A DNA stretch of 34,636 bases from Bacillota bacterium (GCA_021803575.1 JAJZLH010000018.1:1-34636); one strand, 5' to 3'. Positions 15,409-23,409 are shown, counted from the stretch's first letter. The notes: generated from the letters alone by a model not told the origin. Made by a program: numbers and translations.

Positions 15409-15831
15409 ATGCCAACCCAGCGCACCTACACCATCGGGGAGCTCAGCCGGGAGTTCCGCACCACCACCCGCACCATCCGCTACTACGAGCAGTGCGGGCT
15501 ACTGGCACCCCAGCGCCAGGGCCGAAGCCGCCTCTACTCGGAGCGCGAGCGGGTCCGGCTGGCCCTGGTCATGCGCGGCCGGCGCCTGGGCTTCGGCCTG
15601 GCGGCGATCAAGGAGATGCTCGATCTGTACGAGGTGGACCACAGCCAGCAAGAGCAGCTGGTGCGCACCTTGCAGTACGGCCGGCAGCGGATCGCCCAGC
15701 TGGAGCGCCAGCGGCAAGAGATCGAGGACACGCTGCAAGAGCTGAGGGCATACGAACGGCGCCTGTCCGATCTCTTGGAGAGCCTGCTCCGAGCAGCCCC
15801 AGAGCCGCAGCCGGAGGTGAGGTCCCGATGA
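15409..15831 (+). CDS. MerR-family regulator, LiuR-like
   Basis: A 140-aa MerR protein. The N-terminal winged helix YTIGELSREFRTTTRTIRYYEQCGLLAPQR is followed by RLYSERERVRLALVMRGRRLGFGLAAIKEMLDLYEVD, a sequence typical of LiuR/GnyR regulators of branched-chain amino acid or fatty acid breakdown, and then by a long dimerisation coiled coil (about residues 75-125). There is no C-terminal metal-binding cysteine cluster, so it is not a metal sensor. The ATG at 15409 follows GGAGGAG. Its TGA overlaps the ATG of the acyl-CoA dehydrogenase as ATGA, so it is the first gene of a three-gene operon and probably controls it through the upstream palindrome. Confidence 0.9.
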   Translation: MPTQRTYTIGELSREFRTTTRTIRYYEQCGLLAPQRQGRSRLYSERERVRLALVMRGRRLGFGLAAIKEMLDLYEVDHSQQEQLVRTLQYGRQRIAQLERQRQEIEDTLQELRAYERRLSDLLESLLRAAPEPQPEVRSR

Positions 15832-17582
15832 GCGTCCACGATCCTGGGGTGGAGGGCCGCGGTCAGAACTTCTTCGAGTTGGACAGCAGCCTGAAGAGGC
15901 TGCTCGCGGCGCGGCTGGAGCAGACGCACTGGCAGCGGGCGCTGCCGCTCCTGCAGCGGATGGGGGAGCTGGCCGGCGGCCAGATCGACCGCCAAGCCGA
16001 GTACACCGACCGCCACGGCCGGCCGATCCTGGCCACCTACGACCGCCAGGGCGCGGTCGTGAACACCGTCATCTACAACCCGCTCTACGAGCAGTCGGTG
16101 CGAGAGGTCTACGGGCTGGGCATCGTCGGCTGCACCTATGGGCCGGAACGGCTGCCGCACAGCGTGCACTTCGCCCTGCTCTACCTGCTGAGCCAGGCCG
16201 ACCCCGGACTGGCCTGCCCGGTCACCCTGACCGCCGCCACCGCCTTCGTCCTGGATCGCCACGGCTCCGCCAGCCAGAAGGCAAAGTACCTGCCCGGCCT
16301 CACCGTGTGCCAGCCCGGGCCGTTCCTGGACGGTGCGACCTGGGTCACGGAGCGGGCCGGCGGCTCCGACGCCGGGGCGGCCGAGACGGTGGCCGCGCCC
16401 GTGCCGGAGGAGGGCCCCGGCCTGTTCCGCCTCAGCGGCGAGAAGTGGTTCGCCAGTAACGCCGACGCTGACCTGGCCCTGGTCACGGCCCGGCCCCCGG
16501 GCGCCCCGGGCGGGACCGGCGGCCTGGGCCTCTACCTGCTCAGGCGTCAGCTGGACGGCGGCCAGATCAACCGCTACCGCATCCGGCGGCTCAAGGACAA
16601 GCTCGGCACCACCGGCCTCGCCACCGGCGAGATCGAACTGGACGGCGCCCTGGCGGAAGAGGTGAGCGCGCCGCCGGACGGCTTCCCGCACATGCTGGAG
16701 GCGCTTGAGTACTCACGGGTGGCCAATGCGGCGGCCTCGGCTGGCATCCACCGCCGGGCGTTCCTGGAGGCATCGATCTATGCCGGCCAGCGCACGGCCT
16801 TCGGCGGCCCCCTGGCGCGATACCCGATGATTCAGGAGACGGTGCTGACCATGCTGGCCGAACAGGAGGCATCCTTGCTGCTCGCCTTCGAGGCGGCCGC
16901 AGCCCTCGACCAGGTCGCCTTCTACGGGCACGGGGAAGAGGCTGGCTGGCAGCGCCTCCTCACCGCCCTCGCCAAGTACCGGACCGGTGAGGACGCCGTC
17001 CGCAACACCAGCCGAGCGATCGAGGTATTGGGCGGAAACGGCTACGTCGAGGACTACGTGAGCGCCCGGCTGTACCGGGAGGCGCAGGTGCTGCCGGTGT
17101 GGGAGGGCCCGGCCAATATCCAGGCCCTGGAGGTGTTGCGCCTGATCGGACCCCGCTACCGGGCGGACCAGGTGCTGCTCTCCCGCCTCAGGGGTGCCGC
17201 TCAGGCGGCGGCAGAGACGGCTTCCAGCCGAGAGCTGGGCCGCCGGCTCAGCGCTGAGGTTGGGGCGCTGGAGCGGGCGCTGGCCTGGCTAAGCGCCAAT
17301 CCGGACCAGGGCTATCGCCACGGCCGGCGACTGATGGACTGGATGGCTGACCTCATCGAGACCGCGCTCCTTCTGGAGCGGGCCGAGGCAGAGCTCGGGC
17401 GGGGCGATCACCGCAGCCTGATCCTGGCCTGGTGGCTCTTGGCGAGGGGCGCCTCCGGCCTGCCGGGGCGGGGCCTGGGCGCTGACCTCTCCTGGCTTCA
17501 ATCCGCCTACCAGCCCCTGGTCGATGGCGAACCAGTGCCGGCCGTTATGCTGCCGGAGCTCCCCGAGGAGGTGCAGGTCTGA
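15828..17582 (+). CDS. AidB-like acyl-CoA dehydrogenase
   Basis: A 584-aa FAD-dependent dehydrogenase of the long AidB-like branch, which usually acts on short or branched acyl-CoAs. The start is ATG 15828, overlapping the regulator stop by 4 nt. Visible family blocks are VVNTVIYNPLYEQSVREVYG near residue 80, TWVTERAGGSD near 171-181, GEKWFASNADADLALVTAR, and RRLKDKLGTTGLATGEIELDG. EVLGGNGYVEDY and VWEGPANIQ follow, with Glu426 of WEG where the catalytic base sits in many acyl-CoA dehydrogenases. The C-terminal part beyond residue 440 is helical. The partners (LiuR-like regulator, acyl-CoA synthetase) indicate carboxylic acid catabolism rather than a DNA-damage role. Confidence 0.88.
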   Translation: MSVHDPGVEGRGQNFFELDSSLKRLLAARLEQTHWQRALPLLQRMGELAGGQIDRQAEYTDRHGRPILATYDRQGAVVNTVIYNPLYEQSVREVYGLGIVGCTYGPERLPHSVHFALLYLLSQADPGLACPVTLTAATAFVLDRHGSASQKAKYLPGLTVCQPGPFLDGATWVTERAGGSDAGAAETVAAPVPEEGPGLFRLSGEKWFASNADADLALVTARPPGAPGGTGGLGLYLLRRQLDGGQINRYRIRRLKDKLGTTGLATGEIELDGALAEEVSAPPDGFPHMLEALEYSRVANAAASAGIHRRAFLEASIYAGQRTAFGGPLARYPMIQETVLTMLAEQEASLLLAFEAAAALDQVAFYGHGEEAGWQRLLTALAKYRTGEDAVRNTSRAIEVLGGNGYVEDYVSARLYREAQVLPVWEGPANIQALEVLRLIGPRYRADQVLLSRLRGAAQAAAETASSRELGRRLSAEVGALERALAWLSANPDQGYRHGRRLMDWMADLIETALLLERAEAELGRGDHRSLILAWWLLARGASGLPGRGLGADLSWLQSAYQPLVDGEPVPAVMLPELPEEVQV

Positions 17583-19081
17583 TGGCGGCGATGGCCGACA
17601 TGCTGGAGCGCAGCGCGCTCAACTACCGGGACCGTGCGGCGGTCCGCCAGGCCGGCGGCGGCCCATCCCTCACCTATGGCCAGCTGTGGCAGGGAAGCCA
17701 GGCTGGCGCACGGCAGCTGGCGGCGGCGGGTGTGCGGCCCGGGGAGCGGGTGGCGCTGCTGCTCGGCAACGAGACCGCCTTTGCGCTGGCCTTCTGGTCG
17801 GTGCTGACAGCCGGTGCGGTGGCCGTTCCCATCAGCCCGCGGCTTGGCCAAGCCGAACTGCGGTTCATCCTTGCACACAGCGAGGCCAGGGCGCTGGTGG
17901 CCTCAGACGGGACCAGAGCGGCGGCCGCCCAGGCGGCGGCGGGCCTCACCGTGACAGTCCTGGCGGCGGCGGAGCTGTCCCGGCCCAAGTCAGCGGCCAG
18001 GCGCCGGAAGCTGCCCCGGGTGACGGCCACTCAGTTCGCCGAGATCTTGTACACCTCGGGCACCACCGGCGACCCCAAGGCTGTGGTGATGACCCACGGC
18101 GCCTGCCAGGAGACCGCCGCCATGGCCGCCTATCAGTTCGGCTTCCAGGCTGCGGAGCGGGTGCTGATCATGATGCCGCTCACCCACTCCGCGCCGCTCA
18201 ACCTGTTCCTGGTGGGAGCAGCCTACACCGGTGCCGAGGCGGTGCTGGCCAGCTTCAACCCGCGCCAGCCGGAGGCGCTCCTGGAGGTCGTGCAGGCGGA
18301 GAGGGCCCAGTACCTGTTCTGTGCGCCGGTCGCCTACCTGCTGGGACTGAAGGCGGATCCCGGCCGGTACGACCTCGGCAGCATGAAGCGCTGGATCTAC
18401 GGTGGCGCCCCGATGACCAAAGACCAGGTACAGGCCGTGCGCCGGGCCTACGGCGGCGAATGGATGAGCGTGTACGGGCTGACCGAGAGCGGGCCCAACG
18501 GGATGGCGCTGGCTCCCAGCGAGCATGACGGCCACGAGGGCTCCCTGGGCTGGCACCCGACGGTGAATGCGGCGATCCGCCTCGTCGGTGCGGACGGCCA
18601 GGACGTGGCTCCCGGAGAGCCGGGGGAGATCATCATGCGCACGCCGAGCGCCATGTCAGGCTATCTGAAGAACGACCGAGCTACCGCAGAGACGCTGATC
18701 GACGGCTGGATCCACACTGGTGACATGGCGGTGCGGGACGGCGAGGGCTATTACTGGATGCTCGACCGCAAGAAGGATCTCATCCTGTCCGGCGGCTACA
18801 ACGTGTTCCCAGGCGAGGTGGAAGACGCCATCCTGGCCCATCCCGCCGTGGCCGAGGTGGCCGTGGTGGGCACGCCGCACCCGGAGTGGGGCGAGACGGT
18901 GACGGCAGTGGTGGTGCTGGCGCCAGGCGCCACGCTCACCCTGGCCGAGCTGCGGGCATTTCTGGGCGGGCGCATCGCCAGCCAGAAGCAGCCGAGGCGG
19001 CTGGAGACCGTCTCGACCCTGCCCAGGAACCCGACGGGCAAAGTGCTGAAGCACGTACTGCGGAGCCAGTTCCTGCCCTGA
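17582..19081 (+). CDS. Acyl-CoA synthetase (AMP-forming)
   Basis: A 499-aa ANL-superfamily ligase activating a carboxylic acid to its CoA thioester through an acyl-adenylate. Core motifs are all present: the P-loop-like LYTSGTTGDPKAV near residue 155, YGLTESGPNG near 298, GWIHTGDMA near 378, RKKDLILSGGYNVFPGEVE, and the C-terminal LPRNPTGKVLK containing the catalytic lysine. The ATG is reached by a 1-nt TGATG overlap with the dehydrogenase stop, so the three operon genes are tightly coupled. It supplies the substrate for the upstream dehydrogenase. A short- to medium-chain, branched or aromatic acid is likely, but chain-length specificity cannot be read directly. Confidence 0.93.
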   Translation: MAAMADMLERSALNYRDRAAVRQAGGGPSLTYGQLWQGSQAGARQLAAAGVRPGERVALLLGNETAFALAFWSVLTAGAVAVPISPRLGQAELRFILAHSEARALVASDGTRAAAAQAAAGLTVTVLAAAELSRPKSAARRRKLPRVTATQFAEILYTSGTTGDPKAVVMTHGACQETAAMAAYQFGFQAAERVLIMMPLTHSAPLNLFLVGAAYTGAEAVLASFNPRQPEALLEVVQAERAQYLFCAPVAYLLGLKADPGRYDLGSMKRWIYGGAPMTKDQVQAVRRAYGGEWMSVYGLTESGPNGMALAPSEHDGHEGSLGWHPTVNAAIRLVGADGQDVAPGEPGEIIMRTPSAMSGYLKNDRATAETLIDGWIHTGDMAVRDGEGYYWMLDRKKDLILSGGYNVFPGEVEDAILAHPAVAEVAVVGTPHPEWGETVTAVVVLAPGATLTLAELRAFLGGRIASQKQPRRLETVSTLPRNPTGKVLKHVLRSQFLP

Positions 19082-19150
19082 TCTCTCGGCCACCCTGGCC
19101 CCAGCGGACTGCGGGTGCTGCTCGGGCGAGTGAGCTGAGAGGCCCTAGGC

Positions 19151-19172
19151 CGCCGTCATGGTGGTGACGGCG
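19151..19172. terminator. Hairpin between convergent genes
   Basis: CGCCGTCA (19151-19158), a 6-nt loop and TGACGGCG (19165-19172) form a perfect 8-bp stem 70 nt beyond the acyl-CoA synthetase stop and in front of the convergent nucleotidyltransferase gene. There is no U tract, so this is a candidate bidirectional terminator only. Confidence 0.4.
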
Positions 19173-19320
19173 CCGTGCGGGGGCGCCGACTGACCCTGGC
19201 CTGAAGTGGCCCTCAGGCCGAAGATGGAGGCGCCTTCAGGCGAGGCGCGAAATCCATCCATTCTGGGCACGAACCGGAGTTTCGGTGACGGCAGGCCTGG
19301 CGCCCTCTCGTGGTGGGTGG

Positions 19321-19830
19321 TCACGGCGGCAACTCGCTGAAGATCTCCTCCAGGATGAGGTTCACCTTGGGAGTTAGGACACGAGGCGGAATGTAGCGGG
19401 TGACGATCTCGAGGGCCGACTCCACCGACGTGAGCCCCAGGTGCGCAATCAGCGCCTCTAGGTCGCGCCTGTCCTCGTCGCGACCGGACAGGGCCTTCAT
19501 CGCCAAGAGGTAGTCCGGCTCGACGCTGTAGACAGAGATCCCGGCAGCGTGCCAGAGCAGCCGCTGGGGAGGCTGCGTGTAGAAAAACCCCTTCACTCCG
19601 TCGTTCAGCCAGTCCGCTGGCAGGTCGAACCGCCGAGCCACCTGTTCGGCGGCGGAACGAACCGCTGCCTGCGGCGCGAAATAGGCGTCGATGTCCTTGG
19701 TGACGGGGCGGTTGCCAATCAGGAAGATCATGCTGGCGCCGCCAGCCAGGCAAATCTCAGCGGAGAGACCCTGGGCGGAGAGTACCTCGCCCAGAGCGCT
19801 CAGATAGCGGCGGATCTCCTCCTTGGTCAT
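19321..19830 (-). CDS. DUF6036/AbiEii-like nucleotidyltransferase
   Basis: A 169-aa nucleotidyltransferase-fold protein. The GGAS motif (residues 30-33 within CLAGGASMIF) and the T-x-DID motif with Asp46 and Asp48 (VTKDIDAYF) are the metal and nucleotide site; a downstream GRDEDRRDLEALI block near residue 120 is typical of the DUF6036/AbiEii group. Related proteins act as toxins that modify tRNA or other substrates (AbiEii, MenT). The ATG at 19830 has no clear ribosome-binding site and is buried in the 3' arm of an 11-bp hairpin, so translation probably depends on the upstream partner. The N-terminal MTKEEIRRYLSALGEVL helix is intact and no frameshift is seen. Confidence 0.8.
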   Translation of the reverse strand: MTKEEIRRYLSALGEVLSAQGLSAEICLAGGASMIFLIGNRPVTKDIDAYFAPQAAVRSAAEQVARRFDLPADWLNDGVKGFFYTQPPQRLLWHAAGISVYSVEPDYLLAMKALSGRDEDRRDLEALIAHLGLTSVESALEIVTRYIPPRVLTPKVNLILEEIFSELPP

Positions 19831-19855
19831 GCTGGATCAGATCCGATCCAGCATG
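19828..19855 (-). promoter_or_regulatory. Hairpin covering the stop/start junction of the nucleotidyltransferase module
   Basis: A perfect inverted repeat, CATGCTGGATC and GATCCAGCATG (19845-19855 and 19828-19838), with a 6-nt loop. In the minus-strand mRNA the 3' arm contains the tail of the partner's TGA and ends with the ATG of the nucleotidyltransferase gene. It would occlude initiation unless a ribosome finishing the partner opens it. Confidence 0.7.
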
Positions 19856-20232
19856 TTCTCGCCGCCAAAGATGTTGCGCCGGCGGAAGGGGCCGGGCGTG
19901 GTGGCCAGTACCCAGGGCCGCAGCTTCCAGTAGGGATGCAAGAACCAGGGTTCGGTCAAGAAGAAGCGGTCCTCGCCGACCCAGGGCGGGACCGGGGTCG
20001 CTGTCTCCAGGCAAAGTGCCTCTACGGCGGCTGCCAGGTAGCTGGCCCAGCGCACCAGCTCCGGGCTGTCGGTGGCGGCCACTGGTTCGCGCGCCATCAA
20101 GAGGCGCTGCTCTGGTGTCGCGCGCCGTCGCCAGTCATCGAGAAAGTCTCCCCGCGCCACGTAGGGCTCCTCGCCCTTGAGCATGCGGTCGAAGGTCTGG
20201 CGAGCGCTGAGGGGCTGATATCCCGGTGTCAC
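19837..20232 (-). CDS. Partner of the nucleotidyltransferase, putative antitoxin
   Basis: A 131-aa protein translated just before the nucleotidyltransferase gene, 6 nt apart. The N-terminal half is helical and charged (SARQTFDRML, ARGDFLDDWRRRATPEQRLLMAREP, ELVRWASYLAAAVEALC). The C-terminal half reads WVGEDRFFLTEPWF, KLRPWVL, then PGPFRRRNIFGGENMLDR. A proline-rich segment followed by FRxRNIF near the C-terminus is a feature I recognise from small proteins encoded beside DUF6036-type nucleotidyltransferases. I chose GTG 20232, 9 nt after GGGAGG; the frame also opens at TTG 20268. Role as antitoxin or adaptor is inferred from position only. Confidence 0.7.
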   Translation of the reverse strand: MTPGYQPLSARQTFDRMLKGEEPYVARGDFLDDWRRRATPEQRLLMAREPVAATDSPELVRWASYLAAAVEALCLETATPVPPWVGEDRFFLTEPWFLHPYWKLRPWVLATTPGPFRRRNIFGGENMLDRI

Positions 20233-20594
20233 TGCCCCCACCCTCCCATCGGTGATGCCACCGGGCAACTGTGCGTCGCTGGTGACCGCCGGCGCACCTG
20301 GCCCATGTCATGCACTGAATACGATAGGAAACCGGCAAGTCCTATGCTGGGGCCTCGCCAGATGTGCCAGTAGGAGCGGCAGGCAAGAGGGCCGGCGCGG
20401 CGACCGATGCGACAGCGCTGAAGGGGAGAACTGTGTCGCAGGTAGGGCACCGTAAAGGGCCAGGGAACAGGCTCAGTGCCAGGTCCTGCCACAACCTGAG
20501 GGACCGGTAGGGGGCACGGTCATCGCAGGCAGGTGACAGCCGCCAGCACGTCGCCTGCGGAGCGGCTAGCAGTGCGCAGTGCTGGCGGTGGCGC
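20233..20594. other. Upstream region of the nucleotidyltransferase module
   Basis: About 360 bases without a convincing gene, between the partner's start and the stop of the small membrane protein gene, both on the minus strand. It includes ATAGGA (20324-20329) and TCCTAT (20340-20345) separated by 10 nt, an operator-like dyad about 90 bp from the partner's start. I find no well-matched -35/-10 pair. Confidence 0.35.
20324..20345. repeat. Operator-like inverted repeat
   Basis: ATAGGA and TCCTAT with a 10-nt spacer, in the locally AT-richer part of the region upstream of the putative antitoxin gene. It could be an autoregulatory site for that module. Chance cannot be excluded for a 6-bp dyad. 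Confidence 0.3.
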
Positions 20595-20762
20595 TCATGG
20601 CCGCTTCAGGAACCTCAGATAGAAGGCCCCCCACACCAGGACGATGCCGACGTTCGCCATCAGCCGCGCCCAGAACTGATGCCGGAAGAACAGCACGTCC
20701 ACGCCGACGATGACAGCGATCCCCGCCAGCACGTAAAGCACGGCAGTCGTCTTTGCGGGCAT
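20595..20762 (-). CDS. Small two-helix membrane protein, 55 aa
   Basis: Start ATG 20762, with AAGGAG 9 nt upstream. The protein has a short basic start (MPAKTTA), a first hydrophobic helix VLYVLAGIAVIVGVDVLFF, a polar turn with RHQFWARLMAN, and a second helix VGIVLVWGAFYLRF ending in LKRP. Lysine and arginine at both ends place both termini in the cytoplasm by the positive-inside rule. I recognise no named family. It is a plausible real gene because of the strong ribosome-binding site, the balanced hydrophobicity and the absence of a competing frame. Confidence 0.65.
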   Translation of the reverse strand: MPAKTTAVLYVLAGIAVIVGVDVLFFRHQFWARLMANVGIVLVWGAFYLRFLKRP

Positions 20763-21015
20763 GATCCATGGCTCCTTGCGTCAGGACGTAGGACCGGAGG
20801 CGCCACCGTGGTGTCCGGGGCTCTCCAGCGACGCCTGGCCAGTGTTGCGGCAACGCACGCTCGGCTGTCAACAAATGGAGGAGGCTGGCGGCTTGCCCGT
20901 GAACAGCGGTGCCATGCACTGGGCGGGGCCAGCCGAGAGACCGGGCCTGCCCGTGGGCTAGATAGGCATCGAGCGATCAGTTCGGACAGGTTTCATCGTC
21001 TGCCCTAGTGGGACG

Positions 21016-21159
21016 ATGCGGCTGGCTGGTGCCGACAGCGGCGTCCAGCCGCATCTGGCCCTGTTCGTGGCTGGCGAGCGGCTGGAGCGCGCAGCGGCTG
21101 CAACCCCTCTGCCGGATGGCGCCGACATCTGGGTGATCCGGGCGGTGTCTGGCGGGTAG
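21016..21159 (+). pseudogene. MoaD/ThiS-like sulfur-carrier C-terminal fragment
   Basis: The frame encodes 47 residues resembling the second half of a MoaD/ThiS beta-grasp protein: QPHLALFVAGERLE matches the usual PHxxLFVNGE strand, PLPDGADIWVIRAVSGG matches the terminal strand, and it ends in the diagnostic Gly-Gly. The first half of the fold, about 40 residues with the first two strands and the helix, is missing. In frame, the upstream sequence runs to a TAG at 20959-20961 with unrelated residues and no good start. It lies 1.2 kb from moaA, which may be coincidental or the remnant of a molybdopterin locus. It could also be a very short expressed protein from ATG 21016. Confidence 0.5.
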
Positions 21160-21261
21160 CGGTATGAGCCGATGGCGCGGTGAGAAGTTCTGACCGTGGA
21201 TACGGTACGATCTCCTGAAAAGGCGAGGCGGCAGTCTCGCCATGCGGGGGAGGGACCTCTT

Positions 21262-22239
21262 GTGGCCCGCATCGCCATCAGCTGGCAGGCCGGACGAGAA
21301 CAGATCGAGCGCTGGACCCGCTATTTTGACGGCGAGGCCCTGGTCAGCGACCTCGGCCCGCTCACAGCGGAGGAGAGACTCCAGACCCTGGCCGACAGCG
21401 ACGTGCTGTGGAGCTGGAACCCCGGGCGCGAACTCAAAGACGCCGAGTTCTTAGGGCTCAGCCGGCTGCGCCTCCTCCAGCTCATCTCGGCCGGGGCAGA
21501 CCACGTGCCCTTCGCCAAGCTGGCACCGACCGTGACGGTGGCCAGCAATGTGGGCGCCTACTCGGAGCCGATCGCCGAGCATGCCGTGGCCATGACCTTG
21601 GCGCTGGCCAAGCACCTATTGCCCAACCACCGCCGCCTGATGGAGGGCCACTTCAACCAGGCCGCCATGAACCGCTCCCTCCGCCAGGCCACCGTCGGTA
21701 TCATCGGACTGGGCGGCATCGGCCGGGCCACGGCCGACCTGATGCGAGGGCTGGGTGCCGTGATCTGGGCCATCAACCAAAGCGGCCACACCGATGCCGA
21801 GGTGGACTTCATCGGCACCCTGGCTGACCTGGAGCGCGTGCTCAAGGGATCCGACGTGGTGGTGCTGGCCCTGGCCCTGACCAACAGGACGCGACAACTG
21901 ATCGGCGCCAGGGAGCTCGGCTGGATGAAGGACGACGCCATCCTGATCAACGTGGCCAGGGCGGGCCTGATCGACGAGGCCGCCCTCTACCAGCACCTCA
22001 GGGCGCACCCCAGCTTTCAGGCCGGCATCGACGCCTGGTGGGTGGAGCCCTTCTCCAGCGGCGAGTTCAAGCTGTCCCATCCCTACGGCGACCTCCCCAA
22101 CCTGCTCGGCTCGCCGCACAACGCGCCGATGGTGCCAGGTATCATGCCCCAGGCCACGGAGCGGGCGGCTGAGAACATCCGCCGTTTCCTGCGCGGCGAG
22201 GAGCTCAGCGGGGTGGCAGACCGCCAGGACTATCTCTAG
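21262..22239 (+). CDS. D-2-hydroxyacid dehydrogenase (NAD-dependent)
   Basis: A 325-aa D-isomer-specific 2-hydroxyacid dehydrogenase, reducing 2-oxoacids to D-2-hydroxyacids or the reverse. The NAD-binding Rossmann motif is VGIIGLGGIGRATADLM near residue 150. The catalytic triad is represented by the Arg of NVARAGLID, the Glu of DAWWVEPF and the His of GSPHNAP. The start is GTG 21262, with GGGGGAGGG 7 nt upstream; the frame opens earlier at 21196 without a comparable site. The substrate (glycerate, phosphoglycerate, lactate type) is not evident, and neighbouring genes do not help. It converges on moaA. Confidence 0.88.
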   Translation: MARIAISWQAGREQIERWTRYFDGEALVSDLGPLTAEERLQTLADSDVLWSWNPGRELKDAEFLGLSRLRLLQLISAGADHVPFAKLAPTVTVASNVGAYSEPIAEHAVAMTLALAKHLLPNHRRLMEGHFNQAAMNRSLRQATVGIIGLGGIGRATADLMRGLGAVIWAINQSGHTDAEVDFIGTLADLERVLKGSDVVVLALALTNRTRQLIGARELGWMKDDAILINVARAGLIDEAALYQHLRAHPSFQAGIDAWWVEPFSSGEFKLSHPYGDLPNLLGSPHNAPMVPGIMPQATERAAENIRRFLRGEELSGVADRQDYL

Positions 22240-22337
22240 GCGAGCCCGACTCCCCGCACTGAACCGGGCGGCTGAGTCCGGCCGGACCGAAGCGGCATAA
22301 ACCGCCCTGGGCCGGTTCCTGGGACTATTCGCCTAGG

Positions 22338-23369
22338 CTAGCCGCCGATGTGCGACATCTCAATCTTGGCCAGGGCCGTGGTGTCGGCCGTGCGCAGCTC
22401 GGAGTAGCGGTCGGTGCGCCGGCCCCACACGCCCTCGATGAAGGCGGACAGCTCCTGATCGGTGCTGCCGTCCCGGAGCAGGCGGCGCAGGTCGTGGCCC
22501 TGGCTTGCGAACAGGCAGGTGTAGAGCTGCCCCTCCGCCGACAGACGGGCCCGGGTGCAGCCACCGCAGAAGGGCTGCGTGACCGAGGCGATCAGGCCGA
22601 TCTCGCCCTTGCCGTCCAGGTAGCGGTAGCGGCGCGCCACCTCGCCCGGCCGGGTGGGTGCCACCGGCTCCAGCGGCCAGTTGGCGCCGACCGCATCGAG
22701 GATCTCGCGCGCACTCACCACGTCGACCAGCTGCCAGCCGTTGGAGTTGCCGACATCCATGTACTCGATGAAGCGGAGCGTGACGCCCGTTCCGCGGAAG
22801 TGGGCCGCCATCGGCAGGATGGAGTCCTGGTTGACGCCCCGTTTCACCACCATGTTCACCTTGACCGGCGTGAGGCCGGCCAGCTGGGCGGCCGAGATGG
22901 CGGACAGCACCTTCGCCACCGGGAAGCCGACGTCGTTCATGGCCTGGAAGGTGTGGTCGTCCAAGGAGTCCAGGCTGACCGTCACCCGGCCGAGGCCAGC
23001 CGCCTTGAGCGCCGCTGCCTTGGCGGGCGTCAGGAGCGAGCCGTTGGTGGTGAGCGCCATGTCCTCGATGCCCGGGATCTCGGCCAGAGAGGCCACCAGC
23101 TGCTCCAGGTCCCGCCGGATCAAGGGCTCGCCGCCGGTGAGGCGGAGCTTGCGGGTGCCCAGCGTGGCGAAGACCCGGGCCAGGCGGGTGATCTCCTCGA
23201 AGGAGAGGATCTGCTCCCTGGGCAGGAAGTGGTAGGCCTGGCCGAAGACCTCCTTCGGCATGCAGTAGCGGCAGCGGAAGTTGCAGCGGTCGGTGACCGA
23301 GATGCGCAGGTCCCTGAGGGCGCGGCCAAGCTGATCGAGACGGCTCACGCCGGCCGGCTCCGTCACCAC
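22338..23369 (-). CDS. moaA: GTP 3',8-cyclase MoaA
   Basis: Radical-SAM enzyme of molybdenum-cofactor synthesis, converting GTP to 3',8-cyclo-GTP, later rearranged by MoaC. The 343-aa protein has the first iron-sulfur cluster motif CNFRCRYC (Cys29, Cys33, Cys36), the LRLTGGEPLIRRDL SAM-binding block, the second cluster motif FCGGCTRARLSAEGQLYTC, and the conserved C-terminal double glycine (SHIGG). GTG 23369 follows GGGAGG with 7-nt spacing; an adjacent GTG at 23366 is possible. A TATAAT -10 element sits 34 nt upstream. No other moa genes occur in the window except a possible MoaD fragment 1.2 kb away, so it is isolated from the rest of the pathway. Confidence 0.95.
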   Translation of the reverse strand: MVTEPAGVSRLDQLGRALRDLRISVTDRCNFRCRYCMPKEVFGQAYHFLPREQILSFEEITRLARVFATLGTRKLRLTGGEPLIRRDLEQLVASLAEIPGIEDMALTTNGSLLTPAKAAALKAAGLGRVTVSLDSLDDHTFQAMNDVGFPVAKVLSAISAAQLAGLTPVKVNMVVKRGVNQDSILPMAAHFRGTGVTLRFIEYMDVGNSNGWQLVDVVSAREILDAVGANWPLEPVAPTRPGEVARRYRYLDGKGEIGLIASVTQPFCGGCTRARLSAEGQLYTCLFASQGHDLRRLLRDGSTDQELSAFIEGVWGRRTDRYSELRTADTTALAKIEMSHIGG

Positions 23370-23403
23370 GCTCGAGCCTCCCTTGGATGCGGACTCCCTA
23401 CTG

Positions 23404-23409
23404 ATTATA
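23404..23409 (-). promoter_or_regulatory. -10 element of moaA
   Basis: A perfect TATAAT on the minus strand, placing the start of transcription about 28 nt before the moaA GTG. The -35 region at the right distance is poor, so an activator or a non-standard element may be needed. Confidence 0.45.

Noticed and set aside
14928-15827. 300-codon N-terminal extension in the frame of the acyl-CoA dehydrogenase
   Set aside because: It runs antisense through the ChrB-like gene and in another frame across the MerR gene. The true start is ATG 15828, which overlaps the MerR stop.
22240-22337. GC-rich dyads between the hydroxyacid dehydrogenase and moaA
   Set aside because: Several short partial stems (AACCGG/CCGGTT, GGGCGG/CCGCCC) with long loops. 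None is clearly a terminator.
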